From Sycon ciliatum (lineage: Eukaryota > Porifera > Calcarea > Leucosolenida > Sycettidae): a stretch of DNA of 64,000 bases. Location: contig NC_088643.1 in assembly GCF_964019385.1 (NCBI RefSeq), positions 939,855 through 1,003,854 on the forward strand. The letters are read 5' to 3'. The notes beneath the pieces are model-generated. The model did not search any database, was not told the origin of the DNA, and saw only the letters and a list, made by a program, of their open reading frames with translations. The translations under genes were made by a program, and so were the position numbers. Positions 1 to 9,837 of this stretch are shown piece by piece. Position 1 is the stretch's first letter; every line of letters begins with the position of its first letter.

Positions 1-91
1 CACGCACAACAGTGGAACCTGGGGTCTTACCAAAACTGAAATGGCCCGAATGGACAGTTTTCACCGACGACAGCTCCGCTCAATCATTGAC

Positions 92-300
92 ATTTTTTTA
101 TTTTTTATTTTTTTTACTAACGCCACAGCTTCCAATCATGACATGCAAAGCAGCGGTGCAGCATCGCAGGCATGAATCGTGGGCGTGGTGGCGGGGTCTG
201 ATGTTCTCCACCGACCTAGGGTCTCGGCTTCACTGCACAGCAAACGCGTCGACACACATGCATCATCCCCGGCACATATCGAACGAGACCCTGTACAGAA
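92..300 (-). mobile_element. LINE 3' end (UTR and A-rich tail)
   Basis: Read on the minus strand this is the end of a non-LTR retrotransposon. It carries the 17-nt signature CCGACC-NNN-GGTCTCGG (plus-strand sense) at 211-227, which recurs in three other LINE 3' ends here, and it finishes in an A-rich tail (T-rich on plus, about 92-116). No coding part of this copy is left, so it is a 5'-truncated insertion. The right boundary is uncertain. Confidence 0.6.
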
Positions 301-311
301 GGTGAAAAACC

Positions 312-599
312 CAGCCATTAAGCGTCACCATCAACCGCCTGCGGGTCGAACTCCTCGGGCACGTTCTGCGCTCACCAGTCGACACCCCGGCACAACTCGC
401 TATGGGTGCATACTTCCGCCGGGCCAGTGACCCAGCCGCACAACGCTTCCACGGCCGGCCGCGTACCAGCCTTGCAACCACCATCATCGGAGATCTGACC
501 AGCCATGGTATTCCCACTGGGACGCAGACCGATCTTGAGACCTGGCGCACCAGAGCCCAAAACAGAAAAGGCTGGCGCACCCTGAAGGCAACTTGCTAG
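312..599 (+). pseudogene. LINE ORF2 C-terminal fragment
   Basis: An open frame ending in TAG at 597-599 reads LRVELLGHVLRSPVDTPAQ, then a GRPRTSLATTI block and finally NRKGWRTL. This order (GHVLR, then GRPR, then a final R-x-WR-x-L) is typical of the extreme C-terminus of LINE ORF2 proteins after the RT domain. Nothing of the endonuclease or RT core remains. It abuts the tail-bearing LINE end on its left, but in the opposite orientation, so the two are separate insertions. Fragment only; no function expected. Confidence 0.5.
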
Positions 600-905
600 A
601 ACCAAACCGTTCAAACCACTCCAGACCGATTATTCAGAAATGACGAGACAACTCACCAGCTATTATCAATGAACTAGTAATTTTCACCTTTCTGTAGCGC
701 ATCCTATCAATCACAGCTATTCTGCTCTACAGCATTGTTGCTCAAGATTCGGAGCTTTCTGTTTGTCTTTCTCTTTATCATCATCCTGGATGGCACAAGT
801 GAAGTAGGCATCCCCGCTTACATCGCGATAGTGCTTATAATAATAATAATAATTCGACGAGGAGACAATAATTTTAATATGGCAATAAGTAGGAGGATTG
901 TTACA
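600..905. other. No gene seen
   Basis: Apart from a short (TAA)n run near 838-852, nothing recognisable as a gene, RNA or element end. Confidence 0.5.
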
Positions 906-1705
906 TTTGAAACTCGGGTATTGAGCCAATAATAAAAGTAGAAAGGAAAAGGACATATGGAAACGAGTTAAGAGTAACTCTCCACCACTGTAACTAGATA
1001 CTATATACAGTCAGAAAGTGCAACAACTAGGCACAAAACTGACAGAGTACTGAGACATTCGACGTCCTGACACCTAGCTTCAACACATCTCTGTAGCGCT
1101 AACCGACAGCCTTCCAACTTGGAAGGTTCAAGGTTATGGAAAGACCAAAGAGGGGAAGGCAAGCGCAACGAAAACGAGCACAAGCTACAGTCCCAACGGA
1201 ACAAAGAATGTCGATTGTCACTGGACGATGACGAGACCAGTAGGCGATTTGACAAAGCGGTCTAACTACAATTCGAAGCAGCAAAGCAGCACACCACCCA
1301 ACTTGGGTGGGTCAAAAATATCAAAGATAAGTTAAGAAGGGGGAAGCTTTGCGAGAACGAATTGTACAAGCCGAAATCTAAACTCCTACAGTACTCCTCA
1401 TGCATGACATTGTGATGGACTAGTTGACTACAAAACAAGTTGTTTCACACGACGTACGTTTCGCCATATGGTTCGTGACGGCTCATCAGGTGTGCAATTT
1501 GAAACTCGGGTATTGAGCCAATAATAAAAGTAGAAAGGAAAAGGACATATGGAAACGCCTCTTTGGTCTTTCCATAACCTTGAACCTTCCAAGTTGGAAG
1601 GCTGTCGGTTAGCGCTACGGAGATGTGTTGAAGCTAGGTGTCAGGACGTCGAATGTCTCAGTACTCTGTCAGTTTTGTGCCTAGTTGTTGCACTTTCTGA
1701 CTGTA
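906..1705 (-). mobile_element. Family A repeat, copy 1 (hammerhead-bearing)
   Basis: A roughly 60-bp segment beginning TTTGAAACTCGGG at 906 recurs as a direct repeat at 1498 (period 592). The hammerhead at 1446-1494 lies directly next to the second repeat. From about 1553 to 1705 the sequence is an inverted copy of 1016-1146, so the unit also carries a foldback arm. No RT or other protein is encoded. A small, non-coding, ribozyme-bearing unit bounded by direct repeats resembles retrozymes or the pLTR of Penelope-like elements; the assignment is inference. A second copy lies at 8505-9066 and partial copies at 4318-4381, 5040-5213 and 9066-9560. Confidence 0.75.
1446..1494 (-). ncRNA. Type I hammerhead ribozyme (copy 1)
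   Basis: On the minus strand every conserved element is present in order: stem I strand CACAC, core CTGATGA, stem II GCCGT/ATGGC (5 bp with one G-U) closed by a 10-nt loop, core GAA, stem III AC/GT with loop GTAC, cleavage triplet GTC, then the other stem I strand GTGTG (5 bp, perfect). This matches the hammerhead consensus CUGANGA...GAAA...NUH with stem I open (type I). Cleavage is expected after the C of GTC. The only stem difference from the 9014-9062 copy is a change that keeps pairing. Confidence 0.85.
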
Positions 1706-1751
1706 TATATGTTGGACTCAGTAGAGCGTCCAGCCCCTATATGATGTCCAA

Positions 1752-1981
1752 CCCCTATATAGAGTCCATTGGTCCAAAATCCACTGTACAGAGTCCAAAC
1801 TTGTGAGCTCAAGTCAAAGTTTAGATGGACATCACTCCCTGTATAGAGTCCAGCCAATTGGCTTCACCCCTATATAGAGTCCATTGGTCCAAAATCAACT
1901 GTACGGAGTCCAAACTTTGAAATCAACTATAAAGAGTCTTTATGTGGACAACACTCCCTGTATAAAGTCCAGCCAATTAGG
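1752..1981. repeat. 115-bp tandem repeat, two copies
   Basis: CCCCTATATAGAGTCCATTGG begins at about 1752 and again at 1867, and each unit also contains CTCCCTGTATA-AGTCCAGCC. The motif GGACTCTATATAGGG recurs in the opposite orientation at about 4130-4320, so this tract is one arm of a larger dispersed inverted repeat. Non-coding. Confidence 0.7.
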
Positions 1982-2354
1982 CATCCCCTATCGAGTTCGA
2001 AATTAGCCACAGGATCTGCTGTAAGCAGTGAATATTAACCAGAAAACGACCTCTCCCTCTAATCCTTTACATCATTCACTTCTCAAAATTAAAAAAATAA
2101 GTATTGAGGCGCCACTGCAGCCACTTCATTACATGAAAAACCCTACAAACACCATCCTCAAATCAAGTGGTCTCTTCGCAGACGCTGCAAATTACAATAT
2201 CTCAATCATGTAGTGTTGCCAAATTATTTGTGCACGCACACACACATGCACACACCCACACAACACCAAGAAAATACCTAGAAAAAAACCAAGAATCGAA
2301 AGAGAATAATGGAGAGCCCAGGATTAATTATTTGTTTTCAAATTATTGTGCGGG

Positions 2355-2358
<4 letters not shown>

Positions 2359-2426
<68 letters not shown>
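2359..2426. repeat. (CA)n microsatellite
   Basis: About 34 uninterrupted CA dinucleotides, preceded by a short GC-alternating stretch. Confidence 0.95.
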
Positions 2427-2428
<2 letters not shown>

Positions 2429-3640
2429 CACACACACAAACACACACAAACTTACACAACGCCAAGAAAACACCAAGAAAAGAGTACTGAGAGACACAAT
2501 ACACACGCAACTCCAACAGCCATGCAAACGTCCACCCATTTACACGTAAAGTCAAGAGGGATAACAAATAATTATACGAAACGAATGCATACGTGGGCGG
2601 ATGCATGCACGTTTACATACACGTAGTAGTGTAAGAGAGTAACATAGTGTAGTAATCAGCATAATACTAGCACATGCTGAGAGTGCAGTAGCAAGCTTCA
2701 CCATTGCTCATGGCCATGCAAATGTTCAGCAGCACTCAGTTCCGCAAGCTTCTGAAGATCAGCACACCTGCAACAAATAGATAGCACAAGGATACGCTTA
2801 TTACCGTAATGATGCATGGGAGCACACAACTACCAAGTTCTCAACGAATGTGATGCTCAATGAAAATCCATCCACTCAAAGACCTGTGAACACGTGACGG
2901 TGGGGACAATAATCTATTAGTGATACGAGGAATAAGATCGTTTGTGCACACTCAAGACGCACAGACACACCAACATACATGTAGTGTACACAGTGTTTCA
3001 CTTCACTGCAACTAAATTGAAATGAGATGATTTGAACAATCTGTACAGCGTTGCCGTCAGTCAGTGTTCCCCAAGATGGAAATGCAATGATTTTTTGTCA
3101 CGAGGCAGTTTCACTGACACAATGTCATGTTCGTGACATCAAAACGGTTACTTCAGGGAATACGAGTATTAGCTTGAGAAGCTTTTTCTTGTCATCGGCA
3201 TACAAGCAATCCTCCTCCTACTACTACTAGTACACTGGCACTGCGTTTGTGGATCCCATCGTATTCGACATCATACTAGAGCCTAGTAGAGGAAGAGTGT
3301 CGTGGAGTTCACATAATTATCACAGGGATAAAAATACATTTCTCATGAAATAAAATAATAATTGATGATAGCTAGACGATCGTATACGATTTATGCAAAG
3401 TCCTTGCAGTCCTTGAGGACTATTACGAAGTGGTTGATTACTTTTAGGGCATTCATTCAAGCAACATCAAACAAACGCGATACGCTCCTTGAAAATGGAA
3501 AAAAATCATCGAGTCAAGCATAACGACAGAACAGCAGACCAGTCGAAACGAGTAAAAGCTTCCTTACCTCAGTCATCGTCCTGCCATGTAGTTGGACAGC
3601 CTTTTGACACGGTGGTACAGGCAGCTCTTGTCCAGTCAAA

Positions 3641-3915
3641 CAGGGTATCCTTGTGGCGTCGAGCGAAAGAGAGTGTCAGTGTATCCGACTCGTCAGATTG
3701 GAACTGTGCTGAACTTTTCTCTTTCTCCGCTTTCTGCTTTCATCCCTCGCTCTGATGAAACCGTTCAAACGTCTTACTGGCAGCAATGGCCAGCCAAGCA
3801 GGGGATCCTTGTGGCGTCGAACGAAAGAGAGTGTCAGTGTACCTGACTCGTCAGATTTGAACTGTGCTGAACTTTTCTCGTTCTGCTTTCATCCCGCGCA
3901 CTGATGAAGCGTCTT
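3641..3915. repeat. 158-bp direct duplication
   Basis: The string TTGTGGCGTCGA-CGAAAGAGAG occurs at 3651 and 3809 and is followed in both by matching sequence through a TTTCATCCC...CTGATGA end. The copies are diverged by substitutions and a short indel. No coding function is seen. Confidence 0.7.
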
Positions 3916-4129
3916 CAGAGAACCACAAGACGCTTTCCAGATTTGATTTTGAACGTCTCCTTATCCTCCTTGGTTACCTCGAGACAGATTACTGTCAGCA
4001 ACTACACAGCAGAACTGGCAGCCATGGCTGAAGTGAAGAAAGGAATGCGCTGCCACGAGGCAAGCAAAACTGAAAAGGTGTTTGTTCTCTTTCGGGCACA
4101 ACACACAGGACGGCGTGACTGGATCACTG

Positions 4130-4386
4130 GACTCCTGGACCGTGAATAGGGGACTTGTAGAAAAAGTGTACTCCTTATAGGGGATTGCGCGGCAGGATGA
4201 AGCTGATCAAAACTGAGTGGACTCCTGGACTCTGTATAGTGGATTTTGGACCAATGGACTCTATATAGGGTGCTGGACATCATATAGTGCGTGGACTCTA
4301 TACTGAGTCCTACATATAGTATCTAGATACAGTGGTGGAGAGTTACTCTTAACTCGTTTCCATATGTCCTTTTCCTTTCTACGATT
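4130..4386 (-). repeat. Inverted counterpart of the 1.0-2.0 kb repeat plus family A end
   Basis: GGACTCTATATAGGG-type units (4130-4317), followed by GTGGTGGAGAGTTACTCTTAACTCG and CCTTTTCCTTTCTAC, are the reverse complement of sequence at about 945-1010 and 1740-1990. This is a partial family A copy in the opposite direction. Confidence 0.6.
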
Positions 4387-4469
4387 GTTACATTGTTTTA
4401 AATAAAGTAGTCCACATGTCGCTTCAGCTCGTCCTACTTATTGCCATATTAAAATAATAATAAAAATAA

Positions 4470-5030
4470 TATTAACTGGTTTGAGGGAAAGAGACAAACG
4501 GGAAAAGTCTGAAGAAAAAATTGACTGTCACCACCAGGACTCGAACCAGGGACCCTCGCTTGTAGCCAGCGATGCTCTAACCACTGAGCTATGGTGTAGT
4601 CGTCATCCCAGCAGAGGCCGTTCAACATTTTCTTCAGACTTCGTAACTCACACTTCCTGTGAATCCACACAGGCGGGTGGGACGCAGCCCTCACTGTAAC
4701 CCACACACTTCACGTACAAACTAGCACGCGGGGAGCCCCAAGTCATAAAATATTAACTGGTTTGAGGGAAAGAGACAAACGGGAAAAGTCTGAAGAAAAA
4801 ATTGACTGTCACCACCAGGACTCGAACCAGGGACCCTCGCTTGTAGCCAGCGATGCTCTAACCACTGAGCTATGGTGTAGTCGTCATCCCAGCAGAGGCC
4901 GTTCAACATTTTCTTCAGACTTCGTAACTCACACTTCCTGTGAATCCACACAGGCGGGTGGGACGCAGCCCTCACTGTAACCCACACACTTCACGTACAA
5001 ACTAGCACGCGGGGAGCCCCAAGTCAAATA
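4470..5030 (-). mobile_element. tRNA-derived SINE, two 281-bp tandem units
   Basis: Two near-identical units lie head to tail with a period of 281 bp. Read on minus, each holds a tRNA-like core (4530-4600 and 4811-4881) with a pol III A box (TAGCTCAGTGG) and a perfect B box (GGTTCGAGTCC). Acceptor pairing is partial, the T stem has a T-T mismatch, and position 33 of the anticodon loop is G instead of U, so this is not a functional tRNA gene. More copies are at 5232-5580 and 9594-9672. Tandem arrangement is unusual for a SINE. Confidence 0.7.
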
Positions 5031-5039
5031 ATAATAATA

Positions 5040-5213
5040 ATTTGAAACTCGGGTATTGAGCCAATAATAAAAGTAGAAAGGAAAAAAATGTCTCAGTACT
5101 CTGTCAGTTTTGTGCCTAGTTGTTGCACTTTCTGACTGTATATAGTATCTAGTTACAGTGGTGGAGAGTTACTCTTAACTCGTTTCCATATGTCCTTTTC
5201 CTTTCTACTTTTA
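5040..5213. mobile_element. Family A foldback fragment
   Basis: Begins with ATTTGAAACTCGGGTATTG and AAAGTAGAAAGGAAAA, and ends with the reverse complement TTTTCCTTTCTACTTT, enclosing an inverted copy of the 1016-1060 segment. It sits between the two groups of tRNA-like SINE units and has lost the hammerhead. Confidence 0.65.
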
Positions 5214-5231
5214 ATAATAATAATAATAATA

Positions 5232-5580
5232 TTAACTAGTTTGAGGGAAAGAGACAAACGGGAAAAGTCTGAAGAAAGAATTGACTGTCACCACCAGGAC
5301 TCGAACCAGGGACCCTCGCTTGTAGCCAGCGATGCTCTAACCACTGAGCTATGGTGTAGTCGTCATCCCAGCAGAGGCCGTTCAACATTTTCTTCAGACT
5401 TCGTAACTCACACTTCCTGTGAATCCACACAGGCGGGTGGGACGCAGCCCTCACTGTAACCCACACACTTCACGTACAAACTAGCACGCGGGGAGCCCCA
5501 AGTCATAAAATATTAACTGGTTTGAGGGAAAGAGACAAACGGGAAAAGTCTGAAGAAAAAATTGACTGTCACCACCAGGA
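5232..5580 (-). mobile_element. tRNA-derived SINE, one full and one truncated unit
   Basis: The third full unit of the 281-bp SINE (tRNA-like core 5290-5360, minus) is followed by a fourth unit that stops at 5580, just inside the tRNA-like part, where an (AAT)n-like tract starts. Confidence 0.7.
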
Positions 5581-6022
5581 CAATAATAATAATAATAACA
5601 ATAATAATAAATATAAACAGCTAACGGGGGTTGTTTCTTTCTCATACCTGCACATTCTGAGATCCTGGAGACTTCCACCCGGGGCTTCCCTAAGAGTCCC
5701 GAGGTGCACATTGCTTTAACGTGCGCATGCGGCATTCTCTCCAAGGTCTATACAATTTCCTGGTGTGGTGTGAAATGTGCACGATCACACTAAATCACAC
5801 AACAGCAGTGGATAGATGTAAACAAGCATGAAGTGTAAAAAAATACATCCACGATTTGACAAAGAAACTGTACGTATCTCACCTCAAAGTAATAAATTGC
5901 CGCTTGCACGCAAAACCGGCCAATCTCCTGGCAAAGCCAATCAGGTAGACCAGGATCAGACTTGGCGGACTTTTGAACTCTGAAGAGAAAACATTTCAGA
6001 AAATACAAGAGTCGGTAGTTAC

Positions 6023-8180
6023 TTGCACAGTAAATGTCATTGGGCAGAGATGAAAACAGATGTCCACACAAATCTGTTCAGCTAAGTACAACTGTTCGCC
6101 TTTAGAGCCTATGTTGCAATTGACACATGCCCCTGGCATACAGTGTTGACGCACCCCACAACGGCTTGTGCTGCCTGACATCAGACCAGTACAACAAGGC
6201 AATGCAACTTGTATTATACTATATACGGATGCTTTGCCAAGCAGACTCAAACCTGACAATGACAACATAACTCATACTATACCAATGGTATTCTGGCGAC
6301 CAGCAATGGGATAACTCTCATGCCAAACCTGATTCGCCACAGGTGGACACTTGCAGCAATGAATAGACCTATAAAGTACCCAAAGCATGACACCCAGAGA
6401 AAACATTACAGGAGCAGCAGCAGCGTCAACACTCGTATAACCATTGTACAAAGCTGTTAGCGAGTGAGATTTCTCAGAGAAAACGATACAGGGTGCATGC
6501 CTCTCCAAACTCAAACACAAAAGGTGTTGAGGATAGAAGTGTGAGATTAGAAAACAACCCAGAGTTCTATGACTCTCAAACGAAATAGGCGAACCAGCAG
6601 TGCTCAAAGTAAGAAGATGAGTTTTGCAATAAACAGGATCAGCCCGGTGTTAAATGTGCTTCGTTTGCAAATTAAGCAGAGAAACATCTGCATATGCTCA
6701 TTACTAAAAAAGAAGACAAAGTTTAGTTCACAGGAGAAGTAGAAAGAGATTCACAGACAAGCAGACCCATAGTTAACAATGGAAAACTTACACTTGCTTG
6801 ATATACTCATTGTTGGCCGTGGTGTGAGCACCTGGCTGTTGCATATTGTCAGCACATGCATGACTTCTAGACAACGCAGCAGTGGGAACCGGTGTTGCAC
6901 CAGCACATCCAGCACCAACACCATTCCCAGGCGTAGGCAACATTTCCGTGCCTTGGTCCACTTGGATCAGGGGGGCAGCAGCTGCTGTTGGGTTTAGTCC
7001 GTTCACCATGCCCGGTGTTGAGTTCCCGCCATTCGGAACATCTGTACAAAAACAAAAATCAAGACCAATTAACAGCCAGAACTACATTATACAAAACATA
7101 GCGAGAGTAAACTGCTATGTATGACGTGTGCTTTCCGTCCATAGACCGCGTTGCTACTTCCTTGCTTCTACCAATGGCGTGTTTTGTACGATTCCTTGCT
7201 TCTAACAAAACATGTGGAGTGCGATGCAAATCATGCGCTGAGCCTGCTGAGGCCTGATGTGACACTGCACAACAGCAGGCGCGAAGCGGAGTTCCCTTGA
7301 CTAGAAATTTCATTGCAAAATGGCCAATCATGAGACAAAAAGTCAACTGCGTGTGGATTGGTTTCAGATACATTGTACTGGCAGGTGTTCAACAGGGAGT
7401 AGTACCTACTAGTCCCTGGTCTGAACACAGTGCACAGGGATGGCTACAGTGTGTGATGTGCAGAGTGGCACATGTGATCAGCGGTCTGCGTATACTATAC
7501 TATGGTCTCTCTCTCGATCTCTCGAACCAGATGTGAAACAAGATCGAAATATTTGAGGGGGTGCTTTGGCACCCAAAGCACCCCCCCCCTGCCTACGCCC
7601 CTAAAAAGAGCTCTGTAGCTCAGTCACAAGAGTCATTTGGTATATAAACCAGAGAACAGGTACAGTGAGGGAGACAGTGTCGCCAGTGGCAATGAGAGCG
7701 CAATGCATTAATGGGATTTGTTCCAAAGTCATGCTGAAGGTGCGTGCCATCAAACAATGCAAAGTGACGTAGTGCGTCAGGCATAGCCAGGATTCAGCAT
7801 AATTATTATTTGTTCCTGTGCACGTGTGTGCCAGCTATGGTAGCATATACATGCACATAGTACAGTGCATGGCAAAAGATTCCGGTATATTGTTTTCTTG
7901 TACAATTCCTACAACGTCTGGCTCCTCAATGCACACCTAAATGCCGGTGGAGTTGTGGAAACCCCACATCATGATTTGATTGGTCATCCAAGAATGGAGA
8001 GAATGCAGTTTAGTCATCCACAATCAGACGAGATCCATCTACCCTTTTAAAAGTATCATTAACACAAGAGCAACTAACCAGGTTGATCGGGTGCCCGTCC
8101 TGAACTATACATAGCACCTCCCAGCTCCGTAGAGTAAATCTGGGTATTTATGATCTGACGCGACGATGAGCAGTGTGCAA
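6023..8180 (-). CDS. Candidate multi-exon host gene, unidentified
   Basis: Four minus-strand segments are bounded by AG and GT and can be spliced in one frame: 8180-8118, 7041-6794, 6368-6329 and 6174-6023. The conceptual protein starts AHCSSSRQIINT, runs through a Gly/Ala/Pro-rich part (STPGMVNGLNPTAAAAPLIQ), then Cys-rich segments (CGVRQHCMPGACVNC). A possible further exon at 5981-5885 (AKSDPGLPDWLCQEIGRFC) has good splice signals but its phase does not clearly match. The first exon recalls the AHCxSSRQII part of CBP/p300 TAZ1 zinc fingers, but the match ends there, so I do not assign identity. Exon chaining from sequence alone is weak evidence. Confidence 0.3.
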
Positions 8181-8352
8181 CTGAAAGGAGCAAAGAAGAG
8201 GACAGGATACACCATTCTTACATAAACCACAGTGAACATTGATAATGTATCACCACGGGTCGGAAAATCAGTATGATATTTATAAAACAGAGAGGTTCCA
8301 GGCTGTCCAAGAGAGTGCTCAATACCGAGAGGCAGAGCTGGTTCAAACAATA

Positions 8353-8480
8353 AGAGGGCAGAGAAAGTGTTTCAACTCCGAGTTTCACGCACTAAGCGAT
8401 CATCAGAAAGCTGTTTTTTTTTCTTTCTGATGATCGCTTAGTGCGTGAAACTCGGAGTTGAAACACTTTCTCCGTCCTCT
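8353..8480. repeat. Short foldback with hammerhead-like core in each arm
   Basis: Arms 8353-8410 and 8423-8480 are inverted copies with about two mismatches, separated by a T-rich loop of about 12 nt. The GATGATCG...GTGAAACTC motif in the arms is shared with 35166-35199. Confidence 0.85.
8427..8459 (+). ncRNA. Degenerate hammerhead-like motif
   Basis: CTGATGA (8427-8433), 3-bp stem II CGC/GCG, GAAAC (8447-8451), stem III AC/GT with loop TCGGA, triplet GTT. The first stem II position is a U-U mismatch and stem I pairing is weak, so activity is doubtful. The related motif at 35166 has CGT/ACG instead of CGC/GCG, a change that keeps pairing. Confidence 0.45.
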
Positions 8481-8504
8481 TTTTCTTTTGTATATTATTT
8501 TATT

Positions 8505-9066
8505 AGTAGAAAGGAAAAGGACATATGGAAACGAGTTAAGAGTAACTCTCCACCACTGTAACTAGATACTATATACAGTCAGAAAGTGCAACAACTAGGC
8601 ACAAAACTGACAGAGTACTGAGACATTCGACGTCCTGACACCTAGCTTCAACACATCTCCGTAGCGCTAACCGACAGCCTTCCAACTTGGAAGGTTCAAG
8701 GTTATGGAAAGACCAAAGAGGGGAAGGCAAGCGCAACGAAAACGAGCACAAGCTACAGTCCCAACGGAACAAAGAATGTCGATTGTCACTGGACGATGAC
8801 GAGACCAGTAGGCGATTTGACAAAGCGGTCTAACTACAATTCGAAGCAGCAAAGCAGCACACCACCCAACTTGGGTGGGTCAAAAATATCAAAGATAAGT
8901 TAAGAAGGGGGAAGCTTTGCGAGAACGAATTGTACAAGCCGAAATCTAAACTCCTACAGTACTCCTCATGCATGACATTGTGATGGACTAGTTGACTACA
9001 AAACAAGTTGTTTCACACGACGTACGTTTCGCCGTATGGTTCGTGACGGCTCATCAGGTGTGCAAT
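8505..9066 (-). mobile_element. Family A repeat, copy 2 (hammerhead-bearing)
   Basis: Nearly identical to 945-1497, from AGTAGAAAGGAAAAGG through the hammerhead, and followed directly by another family A foldback. Few substitutions separate the two copies over about 560 bp, which points to recent spread. Non-coding. Confidence 0.8.
9014..9062 (-). ncRNA. Type I hammerhead ribozyme (copy 2)
   Basis: Minus strand order: CACAC (rc of 9058-9062), CTGATGA (rc 9051-9057), stem II GCCGT/ACGGC (5 Watson-Crick bp, 10-nt loop rc 9036-9045), GAA, stem III AC/GT with GTAC loop, triplet GTC ending opposite 9019, and GTGTG (rc 9014-9018). All core residues match consensus and all three stems pair without mismatch. 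This is the best ribozyme candidate in the window. Confidence 0.88.
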
Positions 9067-9560
9067 TTGAAACTCGGGTATTGAGCCAAGAATAAAAGTA
9101 GAAAGGAAAAGGACAGATGGAAACGAGTTAAGAGTAACTCTCCACCACTGTAACTAGATACTATATACAGTCAACCAGGCACAAAACTGACAGAGTACTG
9201 AGACATTCGACGTCCTGACACCTAGCTTCAACACATCTCCGTAGCGCTAACCGACAGCCTTCCAACTTGGAAGGTTCAAGGTTATGGAAAGACCAAAGAG
9301 GGGAAGGCAAGCGCAACGAAAACGAGCACAAGCTACAGTCCCAACGGAACAAAGAATGTCGATTGTCACTGGACGATGACGAGACCAGTAGGTGTCAGGA
9401 CGTCGAATGTCTCAGTACTCTGTCAGTTTTGTGCCTAGTTGTTACACTTTCTGACTGGATATAGTATCTAGTTACAGTGGTGGAGAGTTACTCTTAACTC
9501 GTTTCCATATGTCCTTTTCCTTTCTACTTTTATTATTGGCTCAATACCCGAGTTTCAAAT
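9066..9560. mobile_element. Family A foldback, copy 3
   Basis: The left arm (9066-9227) and right arm (9391-9560) are inverted copies: it starts ATTTGAAACTCGGG and ends CCCGAGTTTCAAAT. The centre (9228-9390) is the middle of the family A body. The ends behave like terminal inverted repeats of about 110 bp. The hammerhead is not retained inside. Confidence 0.8.
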
Positions 9561-9593
9561 ATTATTTTATATATTAAATTTTATTATTTTCAC

Positions 9594-9672
9594 AGGTTTG
9601 AGGGAAAGACACAAACGGGAAAAGTCTGAAGAAACAATTGACTGTCACCACCAGGACTCGAATCAGGGACCC
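9594..9672 (-). mobile_element. tRNA-derived SINE fragment
   Basis: Matches the 3' half of the 281-bp SINE unit including the B box (GGATTCGAGTCC on minus has one change or shift from consensus), then diverges at about 9673. Confidence 0.55.
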
Positions 9673-9837
9673 TCACTGGAGAAAAGCTTGCACCGCTTTT
9701 GCGGAGGCGAAAAGCGTAACTACCGCAGCAGCTTTGGCGGAACACACGATGCGGCGGTCACACATGCATGCAGACTACTGTGTTCCTCAACGCTCCGCTT
9801 TGGCGGAGGGAATGCAAATGCAGCACGTCCTATGCAA

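Larger units (their letters stand above)
1990..4129. other. Gene-free stretch with simple repeats
   Basis: Contains AC-rich tracts (2226-2262 and 2359-2455) and the duplication at 3641-3915. Open frames over the CA tract are low-complexity His/Thr reading of the repeat. No gene is supported. Confidence 0.5.

Noticed and set aside
2167..2626. His/Thr-rich and Val/Cys-rich frames
   Set aside because: Reading of the (CA)n tract in several frames and both strands.
3745..3775. Hammerhead from CTGATGA at 3751
   Set aside because: CTGATGA and an AAACGTC string are present, but no stem II or stem I pairing.
4530..4600. tRNA gene on the minus strand
   Set aside because: A and B boxes are good, but the acceptor stem is partial, the T stem has a mismatch, U33 is missing and the sequence is repeated in tandem as part of a longer unit. 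Called as SINE.
7612..7685. tRNA-like GTAGCTCAGT start
   Set aside because: A-box-like only; no B box and no T arm.
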